Assembly (NCBI GenBank): GCA_016987375.1
Contig: PJRA01000172.1
Span: 482,956 to 546,955, forward strand
Reading direction: 5' to 3'
DNA length: 64,000 nucleotides
DNA from: Brachionus koreanus
Taxonomy: Eukaryota; Rotifera; Eurotatoria; Ploima; Brachionidae
The translations under genes and the position numbers were made by a program. How positions within the stretch are numbered: the stretch's first letter is position 1; every line of letters begins with the position of its first letter. Positions 53,540 through 64,000 of the stretch are shown here, in pieces. The notes below the pieces were generated by a model, which was not told the DNA's origin, made no database searches, and saw only the letters and a program-made list of their open reading frames with translations.

Positions 53540-54530
53540 ATTGATAGAAATTAATTGAAAGTTATTAATTATTATTTATTAAAAATATAGTTTGGGTTAT
53601 AAACCCTGGCAGTTTGGAATGGAACTTAGTCCTTCCTTTCAGCCAACTGTAATAAGTTCATTGAAAGATTATAATAAATTTTAAAGTTTAAAAATATTAA
53701 TATAAAAATAAATGCTTATAAAAAGAGAATTATTAATTGATAATCAACAAATCGACATTAAGTCCTATAAAAAAAGAAAAAAACTAAAGATATACTGATA
53801 AAATAAAAATAAAACATGTGAATTAAATCAAATAAATTTAAACAATTTAAAAAAAGTAAAACAATTGAATATGAAATAAAAAATGGATCGATTTGAATCT
53901 ATTGAAGAATAAAAAACAACACAAATATTTGTGGACCAAACTAACGAATATGCAATGTTTTTTTATTGTTAATTCATTTTAGCATAAAAATAAAAGTTAT
54001 TGCTACAGCATATAGGTTACAGTTTTCTAACTGCGGATGAATGAGAGGACAGATCGTCATTTTTGTAAAGCAAATATACAAAATTGCTTGCAAACAAATT
54101 TTACTTATCCTTCAAATCTTTGATAATCCAATAGATTTTATTTTATTAAAAATTTAAGTAAAAACTAAATTTAAAAAAATTATATTAGAATTATTGGAAA
54201 TTTATAATTTAAATTTATTTGAAAAGAATCTATTGCTTCATTTGATGTTTTTGGATTTGAAATATTTTGTTATTCAACTTCAGCATTAATTGAAGGAAAC
54301 AAAAACGACAATTAAATATATAATTTATTTAAAATAAATGTTGAAGTGGTAATTTATATTAAAGAATATTTTTTTTTTGAATCAACTTAATTGAACCAAC
54401 TTTATTTTTTCACAAACCAAACTTTTATATAAATATTTATAATTAATTTATTTCATAGCAACAATTTACTAAATTTTTTTGATTAAGCACTTTCAATCAA
54501 TATATGTTTCTTCACTAATTAACCGTACTA
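53540..54530. other. Non-coding AT-rich stretch
   Basis: About 1 kb between the LINE relic and the inverted STOML1 fragment. I see no gene or clear repeat in it. Confidence 0.5.
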
Positions 54531-54534
54531 CAAC

Positions 54535-54705
54535 AATATTTTGAATCAAATTCATAAAATTAGGACCTTTTGAAAAGCAATCCGATGTTTGAATTTGATG
54601 ATGAATTTAAAAGACTTTTAAAAATCATAGTTAATTTCTTCAAAGCATGATCTTCACCTTCAGAATTTTCTTGCTTGAGGACACCATTTACGATTCTTAA
54701 TTATT
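54535..54705 (-). pseudogene. Inverted fragment of the last STOML1 exon
   Basis: Reverse-complemented, this segment matches the start of STOML1 exon 6 (about 52003-52195). It shares CGTAAATGGTGTC, CAAGCAAGAAAATTCTGAAG, GTGAAGATC, GCTTTGAAGAAATTA and CTTTTCAAAAGGTCC, through to TTTGATTCAAAATATG. There are scattered substitutions and one deletion of about 25 bases (the copy lacks most of the NESIQGTSD codons). The match begins close to the exon's 5' border and stops inside the exon. It is a decayed partial duplication in inverted orientation about 2.5 kb downstream of its source. Confidence 0.85.
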
Positions 54706-55144
54706 ATTAAGAAACTTAAGGAGATCAATATAATGTGTTTTGGTTGTGAAGCTCTGTGATTCAGAAAAGTCAAGCATGCCTATAATCATTCTCATCTTTA
54801 TTCCTAAATTTCTGTCAAGCTTCTATTCAGATCTCTGAAAAATTTTTTCTTGACTCATAAATTTTAAATCTGATACTGTAGTCTAAAACTAAACACTTAA
54901 TTTAAAATTTTATTTTAAAATATTAGCTTAATTTAAAGACAAAAATATTGCTTTATAAAGAAAAATTATGCATTATTATAATAGTAGTTATTATAACAAA
55001 TATCGCATGGAAATTACGTTATGTTTTTTTTTTAAATTTCTAAGAAAAATAATGGATCTGTTTGAAAAAAACACCAAATGTAATATTTTTAATAGCATAC
55101 CTAAAAAATTTTTATTAAATGTATTTTTTTAAATCAATAAAAAG

Positions 55145-55495
55145 GGATTAATTTATTTAATGATGCACAAAATACAATAATTGACAATGCGTTAGAATTG
55201 AATCAATTAAACATATTTTCTAAAGATGAGTTAAATTGTTTAATTCAGGAAAATCAGCAGAAATGCCAAATTATCTTCAACTTGAAGAGTATTTTAAATA
55301 AAAAAGAAGTCAAAGTCAAAGAACTAGGTTTATTGACAAAATCAGCAATAATTATATCTAATAAGAATTTTTTAAGACCAGAAACTTAGAGAAATTACTT
55401 TAGAAAATGAAAAGAAGAATAAGTCAGTAATTTCTTCGTTTCAAATAGATCTTTTGAATAAAGCAAAATATTTAGCAGAAAATGAGTAAATTAAT
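55145..55495 (+). CDS. Putative coiled-coil fragment, unassigned
   Basis: Plus-strand frame reading DAQNTIIDNALELNQLNIFS then KDELNCLIQENQQKCQIIFN, LKSILNKKEVKVKEL. A GT-AG intron (about 55329-55377) would join it to DQKLREITLENEKKNKSVIS and LLNKAKYLAENE, ending at a TAA that could instead be a donor site. Heptad-like spacing suggests coiled coil. No start codon fits, and I do not recognise the family. It could be an internal piece of a gene, a pseudogene, or chance. A GTATTT...AAAAAG boundary upstream (near 55143) could be an acceptor. Confidence 0.35.
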
Positions 55496-55879
55496 TTTTA
55501 AATTGTTTTTAAAAAATAAATGATTTCTTAAAAAGGTCAAAATTCGAATGTTATAAAACATTGGTGTAATAGAATTAATTTTGAAAATTAAATACAATAA
55601 TACCCGATGGTATGATGAATAAAAGTATTTTTTTATTATAAAATTTTAGAAAAAAAAATAGTTAAAATAAATATTGATATAATCAATTGTTCAAATAAAT
55701 ATTTCAAAATTACTTTTTTGTTTTTATAATTAATGTTTTTATATAATGACTCAATTAAAAATCAAATCAGGCCCTTGTGGTGTCCATATACAATAAACAT
55801 ATACGTATACAAAAAATTCATAAACAAAAAACGTATGACAAATCAAAAAAGATAAAAATATCGACTATCCCTAAATTTC

Positions 55880-58150
55880 GAACTGCCAGACACGGATTTA
55901 TTATTTCAACTACAACTAAAAAACCGGACACGGGATTTTTCTTCTAAAACTAAAAAACTTATAAATATGGCATTTTGTAGAGCTTTTTCAATTTTCTTTA
56001 GACTTTTATGAGTTACCCATATTGAGAGGTCGTCCGCGAAAAATCTTTTTTGATTGAGTTGGGTATAATCTTGACTATGTTGCTGAAAAAAATAGAGAAA
56101 ATGTGACACTCTTTTGATCTCGATTCATTGTATTGAACAAAAAACTGAGGACTTGACAGATAGTTATGTATCCAATTTTAAAGACCTTCAATTAAATTTT
56201 TTGACTTTAATTTGTTTAAGATTGCATTGAAGTAGATTTTATCGAAAGCATTTTCAAATTCAAAGAAAACAGCACCTGTATTATATTTTTGGTTGAAACA
56301 TTCAATTGTTGAGTATATATTGTGTTAAAAAGTGGTCTTGTGTGCTAATTTTTTGCGGAATTCAGATTGGCATGTTGGTAGATTTTTTTTCTTTTTCTAA
56401 CCAGGTAAGAACTTTATTGTTAATGATTTTTTCAATCCATTTGGCCATGGATTTTTATCTTTTTTTGGTAACATTATTATTTTATTTTTTTTTTAGTTGT
56501 TTGGAAGGTATCCGAGTTTGAAGGAATCATTGAAAAGTCTGAAAATACGGATAAAAGTAGACGTTCAGCAATTTTTAAAGACTAAATTGTTAATTTAGTC
56601 TTCTGCAGTGCAGCTTGCAGCTTTGTTGTTTTCAGGGCGTAAATAAATTCGTTTTAGAAATTATTTCATCATTTTTGCACTCAATTGGTTTCAGATTCAA
56701 TATATTGCTGTTTATGAGACCATTGTTTGGAATAAAGACTATTGAAAGAAGTTTTCCAATTATTTCAGCTATTTCATATTCATCGTTGGTTAATTTATTA
56801 TCAATTTTCTCGATGATCAAGTTAGATGGTTTTGAATTTGTGGTTTCTGAATTTGTTGTCTAATTTTTTTATTAGTGTTCATTATTCTGATTTAGATTGA
56901 TTAAAATTTTTAATTGATGGAATTCATGGGTAATTTTTTCTTGTTTACATAATTTGATATGATTTTAAATCCTGTAGCATACTAAATTATAGATTTTTAT
57001 CTGATATACTGTTTTATTTTTCTCTTAATTTTGATAAGGTCAAGAATAGTCTTCCGAATTTCAATTTAGTTGACTGATTTCGTGACAAATCTTCTGGTTG
57101 AAGTAGCAGCTAAGAAAGATGATTTTATATCAGTTTTTAGATCAGCGGATTTCTTTTCTATATATTGTTTGTTCTTTGAAAATTTTGGTAAGCCTTTTTG
57201 TTCTTTCTTTATTCTAATTGATTTTTTTAGTTGTGAATATTTTTAAACTTGGATTTTGGTTTTTAAAAATGGTAATTGTAGGTTGATGGTCGCTGATTTC
57301 CTGTTTCTAGACTTTGTTTTGAAAGAAATTTTTTAATAATCGATTTGAGGCGATTGTCAAGTCAATTATTGATTTTCTACGTGGATAAGTGGGATCTGTT
57401 CAATTGAGGACATGGCTGTTTGATTTAGAAAGGAAATTTTATAATTAGCGACAGTAAGAGTTTTCAGCATATCGAGATTTTTATGACACTTTGTAAATTT
57501 GAAATTATATTGGCTAAACAAGTGATATGTATAAATTAGTATAATTGGATAATGTGAATTGTAATGCATCCATTGAAATTGAAATAAATAATGAAACTTC
57601 AAACTATCCGTGAATCTGGTGTACTTAAACTAATTATGATTTTTGTGATCTGGAGAAAAACTTTTCTATCACAGATACGTAATTTTTCGCAAGATCAATT
57701 GATTAGAACAATAATTTAATGAATAAAAATGTAAAATTTAGGAAACAAATGTGAAAGTTTTCTTAAAAAATTAAGCTATAATCGTTATCTAATTGATTTA
57801 TTGGACCTTTTTTTAATTTTTAGAGATGTGTTATTTAATCTTCTGATTAAACAAATAAAACTAATTGATTGATTGGTTTAGTCTGTTTAATCAAATTAAC
57901 ATCGACATAAAATTTTGCCAATCAAAATACTTTCTACAGAAAATGTGTTCACCTTTACATAAATTATAATAAATTAATTTTTTTAAATGTCAGTGAAAAA
58001 CATGGTTTCGACTCAAAATGGTTTGGCAATACCAGTTTTTTCTTTTCGAGTTTAGGTCACCAACAATGAAATAATTTTTGTATTTTGACGATAAATGGTC
58101 TAGAAGTGAAATGTTTCGTCCGAATCTAGCCTGATAAGTTTGATCTTCGA
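55880..58150 (-). pseudogene. LINE relic with endonuclease and reverse transcriptase parts
   Basis: Minus strand, read downward from 58150. The endonuclease piece has FGRNISLLDHLSSKYKNY then FIVGDLNSKRKNW (the APE-type GDLN motif) and SHYPIILI near 57570. Before the RT come NKLTNDEYEIAEIIGKLLSI and VFIPNN (about 56800). The RT then reads GAVFFEFENAFDKIYFNAIL (about 56270), NWIHNYLS, and FFADDLSIWVTHKSLKKIEK (about 56040). Stops and frameshifts are abundant. The domain order EN-RT and strand are consistent over 2.2 kb, so this is one element of the jockey/CR1 type, 3' truncated or decayed below 55880. Confidence 0.78.
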
Positions 58151-58159
58151 TTTAAAAAA

Positions 58160-59750
58160 ATAAAAATAAATTTTTTTTCGAGTCAAGTCAGTTACTTAAA
58201 ATTTTCTTAAACATAAAAGAATGAACGCCAAATAATTAGAAATAAAGACAAATTTGATTGAACTAACAAAGTTTAATATGTTTAAATCATTGAAATCGAT
58301 ATGGTTTCCTGATTTAAATAGAGCATAACTTCAAAAAAAATATCTAAATATCATTCTGGCTATAATATTTAAGAATCTTACTGATTTCAAAAATTGATGA
58401 TGCTTTTTTTACAGTAACATTAATTTGCCTAATTAATGTCTTTTCTTTTAGTTTTTTTTAATAGTTTGAAAATTTTATCGGTCATAGAATAAAAAAGACT
58501 ACAAACAAGCTAGAATTCAAAATTAAATGGGCTCCCAATGATAAGCGAAAATCGTATGAATTTTTTAATTTTTTTATTTTTAAAATTTTTTAAAAACGAA
58601 TAAAAAGACGTCGATATATTCATGTTTAACAGCTATTACAGAATCTAGCGAAACAATTCATAAAAATACCAGAAAATAAAGTAAATCCATATTTTAAAAA
58701 AAATTTGATGAAAATAATGAAGCTAAATATCAGAATGGCTAAAAAATTAAAGAATCTTCTAATGAAATTTCATCTTTCTAACGAATTTTCAGATAGATTT
58801 TTTGATATTATAATAAAAAAAATTTTTAAAAATTAATTTTTAAAATATATATCAATTTAAATATAAATATATTTCCTTATTTTAGTTAAATAATAAATTC
58901 GAAAAATATTGTTTTTCTTTCAAATTTAAAATAAAATGTAATTTTAGAATTTAATTTTTTTATCTTAATTAAATACTTATTTCTTAAAAATTATTTCTTA
59001 GGAAAGCTTCATTTTTAACCATTTACGCATTTTGAAAAATATTTAAAAAAAGCTCAAAAATAAGCTAATTAAATCCATTCTTTTTAATTGAAACTAACGT
59101 TTAGAGATTAGATAATTTAAATATCAGAATAAGCTAATTTAAACGTTATTGATAATCTAAAAATTATAACATTACAATTAAAAATCATCACCTTACTTAT
59201 CTTAATGGAGGTTTCTGTTGAGAAAGTCATTTTAATAAAAAAGCTGATATGTATGGTAGTTAGAGAGAAACAACTCCTGAAAAATTTTATTTTAAATGGA
59301 AAAGAAACGATGCACAGTTCAGGACAAAAGTTTTAGCAACTTTTTCCTAAGAAAAAGCCTTAAGTTCAAACGTATTCAAATATATTTCAGAAAAGATAAA
59401 TGGCTTAATTTTAAGGATTGTATTTCAACATAGATCAACGATCCAGATTTTTTGCTTCAGAAAATCAAATTATCTCAGAGAAATCTAAGAGTGTTGGGAA
59501 AAGTTGAAGTTTTAAATTAAATATGAACAATTCATTTACTTCATCAAAAAGTTTGCAGCCTGGTCATTTATTTTGGCATGTTAAGGTTAAGCTTATCTAT
59601 TGTATAAAACCAATTAATGGATTTTTATAAAAACAAAATCAAAAAAAGATTCTGGAATTTATTCATTATTTTCTACGACAATATAATAAAAACCACAAGG
59701 ATTTATTTATGAGATTGAATCAATTTCGATTGGTTTTGGAATGTTTTCTG
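58160..59750. other. Non-coding AT-rich stretch
   Basis: About 1.6 kb between the LINE and the gypsy relic. I see no gene, terminal repeat or array that I can support. Confidence 0.5.
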
Positions 59751-59776
59751 AAATTCAAGTAAAATTTTTACGTTTG

Positions 59777-60037
59777 TCATTTCACCAATCTTGAATTTAT
59801 TAGCTCGAGTAGCCAACTGTTGTAGTAATGGAAGGTCATACATAGAAAAAAGGAAGCATTCTCTTTAAGCCTTTTATGCTTTCTTTTTTTATGGAAGCAT
59901 ACATTTTCGACGGGACACAACGTTTCCTTGTCAACCCACCTCGTTCCTGACCACCATTGACCATTACGAAAATGATAATTACATTTTATTCGTGATGGCC
60001 ATCCATAACGTATACAACTCGGATTTCCATTGGACAT
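59777..60037 (-). other. Short open frame downstream of gypsy pol
   Basis: An 86-codon frame starting MSNGNPSCIRYGWPSRIKCN and containing RNGQWWSGTRWVDKE and several Cys and His (CPVENVCFHKKRK). It lies just 3' of the integrase end on the same strand, where some gypsy-type elements keep extra open frames. I do not recognise it. It is probably part of the element rather than a host gene. Confidence 0.4.
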
Positions 60038-60039
60038 AC

Positions 60040-62880
60040 TTCAAATATTATTTTAGTTTTTTTTTTTTTATAATTATTCTTACTTTAGAATCCTTACCTT
60101 TCAGGACGTCTTCTGGTTCTTTTAGGTAGTGGAAGTCTTATATGTTTCTCTTTTTCGATTTTCTTTTTCACCTAATAGTTTGGAATATAAGCCCATTCTG
60201 TTCCGTTCTATTTTCATCAATTGACAGGAAATGTTACAATCCGAGAAGTTTTATCAATCACATCAAAGATTGGCGTGGCGACTTCTTTTATGCAAGGGTC
60301 TAACTCATTCAGGTTTTCATTTTCATTCATTCAGTCCGATTTGCTGTCATTCGTTGTTCATATTATTATCATAAAGATTTTTCTTGAGTGTTCTTTAATA
60401 TTTGTTTTATCATTGGTTAACATAAAATTGTCCATCGAGTGTTTACTTTCTGCAACTTGAGGTCCGAAACATGGTTTCAGTCTGATAACATGCACCTTTT
60501 TTTTTCCTTTTAAATTAAGTATTATCCATTAATTATGTTCTCCTTGTCTTTGGTTGACTGTGTACGGTCCTTTCCACTTTCGTGATAGTTTTCTGCAGTT
60601 TCCATTTTTCTTGGCCTCATGAAAGAGCCACACTCTGTCTCTCTCTGAATAGCCAGTTGGTCTAACTCTTCTATCTGCATAAAACTTAAATTTGTATATT
60701 TTATTTCTGGTAAATTTGCGGAGAGTTTCTTAACACTTTTGAAGACTGTTTTGGATCTTTTTAGCATAAGATTGTTGATCTATGTTCAGCTCCCAATTAA
60801 ATAATGGATAAAGTAAGTCTATTTGAAGTTTGGTTTTTCTCCCATAAATAATCTCAAACGGAGTTAACCCTCTTGTTGATTCTTGTTGTATGCAAACGCA
60901 AGACAATGATGAAATTTACTTTTTTTTCTTGATTAGCTGAGACATAGCAGTTTAGAATTTGTTCCAATGTCCTATTGAAATGTTCAGTTTACTCATCAGA
61001 TTGTGGATGATAAGCTGCGTTGCTTAGACGATGTATGTATAATTTCTCGTATAAAAGGGATACTAGTTCGGTTTGAAAATTTGTTCCACTATCTGATTAG
61101 GCGAATTCAGGGACTCCATGTCGACAAATCAGTAAAAAGAGGCATTCCGCTATTTAATCGGTTGTCTGTTTTTTAAAAGGATATAATTCTACCCATTTTA
61201 AATAATGTCATACAACGACCAGTATGTTTATGTAACTCATATCCGAAGAAGGCAGTGGTCCTAAAATATCGCAAGTAATCATTTGGAATGTTTAGCTTGT
61301 TTGAATCGGAGTGATGGGTTGTCTGATGTATGATTCTGCTGATTTGGTGGATGAACAAACTTCTCAGCCATTCTTCTTCCCAGTCAATATACTCAGCAAT
61401 GTTTTTCCTATAGTTTGGCCTATAAAAACGCTGTTTCATTTTTTGGTATGTTTTATCATAACCTGTGTCCACTAATAGGATCATCATGTTTCTTTTTTAA
61501 AACTTTCATACGATTATTCTTTAGAACGACGTATTGGAAATGAATTCCATATGGAGACCTATCACTACATCTGAAGATATTCTTACCGAAGATTCTGAAA
61601 TCACAGTAATTTCGCCAGTATATATGTATTTCACTGAGTTTTTCTCGCATTTTTCTGGCTTTTCTCCTTGTTTAACCCATTCAAGCAGAGTTTTGATATC
61701 CGGGATCTCGAATTGTGCTTCATTAAACTCCAGCTTTTGTAACACAAAATTATTGATTATAATTGCGGGATCTAACCTCTCATTTTCTTCCTCCTCCTCA
61801 TCAGGGTTTTAACAACCATCTTTATAGTGCATCTGCATTTTCATTTTTACTCCCCTCACGATAATCCAAATCAAATTCGTACATTTTTATCTCGAAAAGC
61901 CATCTAACGAGACTAGATGACGGGTCTGGATTATATCTTAACCATAATAAAGGTTTTTGTTCAGTCACAGCAACGAATTTCTTTGATATCAAAAATTGTT
62001 TTAAGTCCTTTAGAGCAAGTAGGAATTATAAGAATTCTCTTTTCGGGGTTGAGTATTTCATTTGTGTTTTAGAAAATCTTTTGTTTAAATAGAGTATTGG
62101 CCGGTATGATCCAAGGTTTTTTTGGCTGAGAACAATTCCAGAACTGTTATCGCTCGCATCTATTTCAAGACAAAAATTTAAAAGTCAGGCAGCACTAAAA
62201 ATCTCCCCATCCGTAGGAGTTTTTAAATAAGTTAGTAAGGTGTCAAAACTTTTTTAACATTTTTCTGTCATTCGAACTCTTTTTATAGTTTCTTTGAACC
62301 ATTACATTTATTCCACTCATTTTTAAAAAAGGCTTTTTGTATTCGTTCCAGGACAGTTTTAACGTGTTAGTAATGGTCGTCGGCCTTTTCCGAAAAATAA
62401 TAGTGTAGTCTAAGAAGACAAGGCAGATTTCTCCTATCAGACCTTTTAGAAGTTTTTCCATCATGCGCTTAAACCTGGCTGAGGAATTTGTGAGGCCGAA
62501 AGGCAAATAACACAAATTCGGTTATGAATGCTGTTTTCGCTTTATCTGTTTCGCTTAATCTAATCTAATGCTAAGTCCTGAGTCGTAAAGTATTTGGATC
62601 TTTTTAATATTAACAGCATTTCTTCAATCTTAAAGAGTAGGTATGAGCCCGTAATTGTTACCTCATTCAAACGACGGTAGTCCACGCATATTCTCAAACT
62701 CCGATAACTTGTCCAAATAAATACAAATGGTGATGCCCAAGAAGAATCACTTTCCCCAATTAAATATGCATTTAGCAATTCTTTTATTTAACTGGCATTT
62801 TGTGATAGTCGAGCATATTCTTAACAGTCAGCCATTATAATTCCCGGGCGTTTGAAAAAATGACAAAGTTTCCTTCCTTT
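60040..62880 (-). mobile_element. Ty3/gypsy retrotransposon pol relic
   Basis: Minus strand, 5' part at the high coordinates. RT: LRICVDYRRLNEVTI and YFTTQDLALD (about 62680-62565), then CYLPFGLTNSSARFKRMMEK and ICLVFLDYTIIF, the position of the usual YxDD box. RNase H: EIDASDNSSGIVLSQ (about 62160), NKRFSKTQMKYSTPKREFL, and SSLVRWLFEIKMYEFDLDYR. Integrase: HDDPISGH, TYQKMKQRFYRPNYRKNIAE, DILGPLPSSDMSYINILVVV and a late fragment with RPRKMETAENYHE. Numerous stops and frameshifts interrupt it. No long terminal repeats were identified, and gag/protease were not recognised in 62880-63300. Confidence 0.85.
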
Positions 62881-63308
62881 TGCTGCGAAGTTAGACTTCA
62901 ATGATGTGAATTTACGATACTCTTCTTTGAAACGGAATTGTTTCGCAGATTTAAACACTGAATTTTTGCTAGTCTTTCATGAAAACAATTTTATAACCAA
63001 TTATACGGTTTCATCTAAAGCTTTTAAGCGTGTAAGCCTATACAGTCTTATTGAAGCTACCTGAATTATCGTATTAGTGTCATTTAAACCATTGATCATC
63101 ACCTAAATCGATCAAGAACCATTGCCACAACGTTAAAAAAAGTTGATCCTGCTGAAAAGCTCTTAGCAAGTTCAGAGTTTTTGAAAGAATTCTTTGACGT
63201 TTTCTTTGGTGTGCTGTCGTCTATTGTAATAACTACGCTTTGCGTTAATATTTACTTGTTCAATTTTACCGAACAGATTTTTCATTTTTTGTCAAAGTTC
63301 TAGTAATT

Positions 63309-64000
63309 TTTTTTCAGCAAATAAGCTTACTTTTGAATTATGAAAAGATTATTTAAATTTATTTTACATTCATATGAATGAAAAATCAGTTTTAATCACA
63401 AAAGCTGTTCATATTAACGAAATATCGAATAAAAAATTAATTTAATTTTTTTCAGAAATAAGCTTCTTTTTGAATTATGAATAAATTTTTTAAATGTATT
63501 ATCCATTCTTATGAATGAAAAGTCAGTTTTTATTGCAAAAGCTGTCTGTATTATGCATTCATATGCATGAAAAATTGGTTTTTATTTTTAAAGCTATTTA
63601 TCTGTACGAAATAAACAAGAAAAAATTAATTTATTTTTTTTGAGTAAATAAGCTTACTTTTGAATTTTGAATAGATTTTTTAAATGTTTCATCCATTCTT
63701 ATGAATGAAAAGTCAGTTTTTATTGCAAAAGCTGTCCATTCAAACGAAATATCGAACAAAAAATAATTTAATTTTTTTTTGTAAATAAGCTTACTTTTGA
63801 ATATTGAAAAGATTTTTTGTTTCTATTATTCATTCATTTGCATGAAAAATTGCTTTTTATTTTTAAAGCTATTTATTTGATCGAAATAAACAAGAAAAAA
63901 TTAATTTATTTTTTTTGAGTAAATAAGCTTACTTTTGAATTATGAATAAATTTTTTAAATGTATTATCCATTCTTATGAATGAAAAGTCAGTTTTTATTG
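63309..64000 (+). repeat. Satellite array of about 137-bp units, running off the window
   Basis: AAGCTT-containing units recur with AAGCTT at 63323, 63460, 63650, 63787 and 63925, so spacings are 137, 190, 137 and 138. Each unit has AATAAGCTTACTTTTGAAT, TTTTTTAAATG, a palindromic CATTCATATGAATG-type core, AAAGCTGT and a T-rich end. The 190-base unit holds an extra partial copy around 63553-63600. Alternating core variants (TTCTTATGAATG against TTCATATGCATG) suggest a higher-order pattern. The array continues past base 64000. Confidence 0.85.

Noticed and set aside
55145..55495. Coiled-coil fragment as a Rab11-FIP binding domain
   Set aside because: Some spacing is similar, but the defining YID motif is absent, so no family was assigned.

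Overview
The window comes from a very AT-rich (roughly three quarters A+T) animal nuclear genome. Genes are cut by many short GT-AG introns, mostly about 45-60 bases. The gene set is plainly metazoan: a synaptophysin-family protein, a piccolo-like C2 protein, AHCYL, SRPK, CCDC17, CCDC77, POC1 and Artemis. TAA, TAG and TGA all behave as stops. Tiny introns, AT richness and many decayed transposons would suit a small invertebrate such as a monogonont rotifer, but that is inference; the sequence alone does not fix the species. No rRNA, tRNA or CRISPR was seen.

Layout. 0.4-1.3 kb: a BRCT protein like SLF1 (minus strand, only visible after splicing). 1.9-6.8 kb: a transposon graveyard with a MITE, an internally deleted mariner, and a LINE split by a 2.9 kb hAT element with an exact 8-bp target duplication. 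7.45-18.06 kb: a full PI4KA gene with eight exons and one swollen 3.1 kb intron holding a MULE relic and a foldback element. 18.9-21.35 kb: a C1orf131-type nucleolar protein and Artemis (DCLRE1C). 21.5-22.9 kb: a mariner tail inside a LINE, next to a GC-rich orphan reading frame. 24.5-26.3 kb: a piccolo-type C2 protein. 26.9-31.85 kb: CCDC17 (minus), with a LINE fragment in an intron. 33.9-35.0 kb: a synaptophysin-family gene (minus). 36.2-37.7 kb: CCDC77. 38.3-39.7 kb: ERGIC3 (minus). 39.9-42.3 kb: AHCYL (minus). 44.4-46.7 kb: SRPK (minus). 47.9-50.0 kb: POC1. 50.35-52.7 kb: TMEM42 and STOML1, tightly packed or overlapping. 53-63 kb: LINE relics, an inverted fragment of STOML1 and a decayed Ty3/gypsy element. 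63.3-64 kb: the start of a satellite array of about 137-bp units that runs off the window.

The genes are ordinary housekeeping, ciliary (POC1, CCDC77, CCDC17), secretory (ERGIC3), phosphoinositide (PI4KA, AHCYL/IRBIT family) and presynaptic genes; they do not form an operon-like pathway. The unusual content is structural: nested transposons with legible insertion order, a start-codon-only exon, a possible 23-nt intron, an overlapping same-strand gene pair, an inverted exon-sized gene fragment and a compositionally foreign reading frame. I found no convincing novel multi-gene system.
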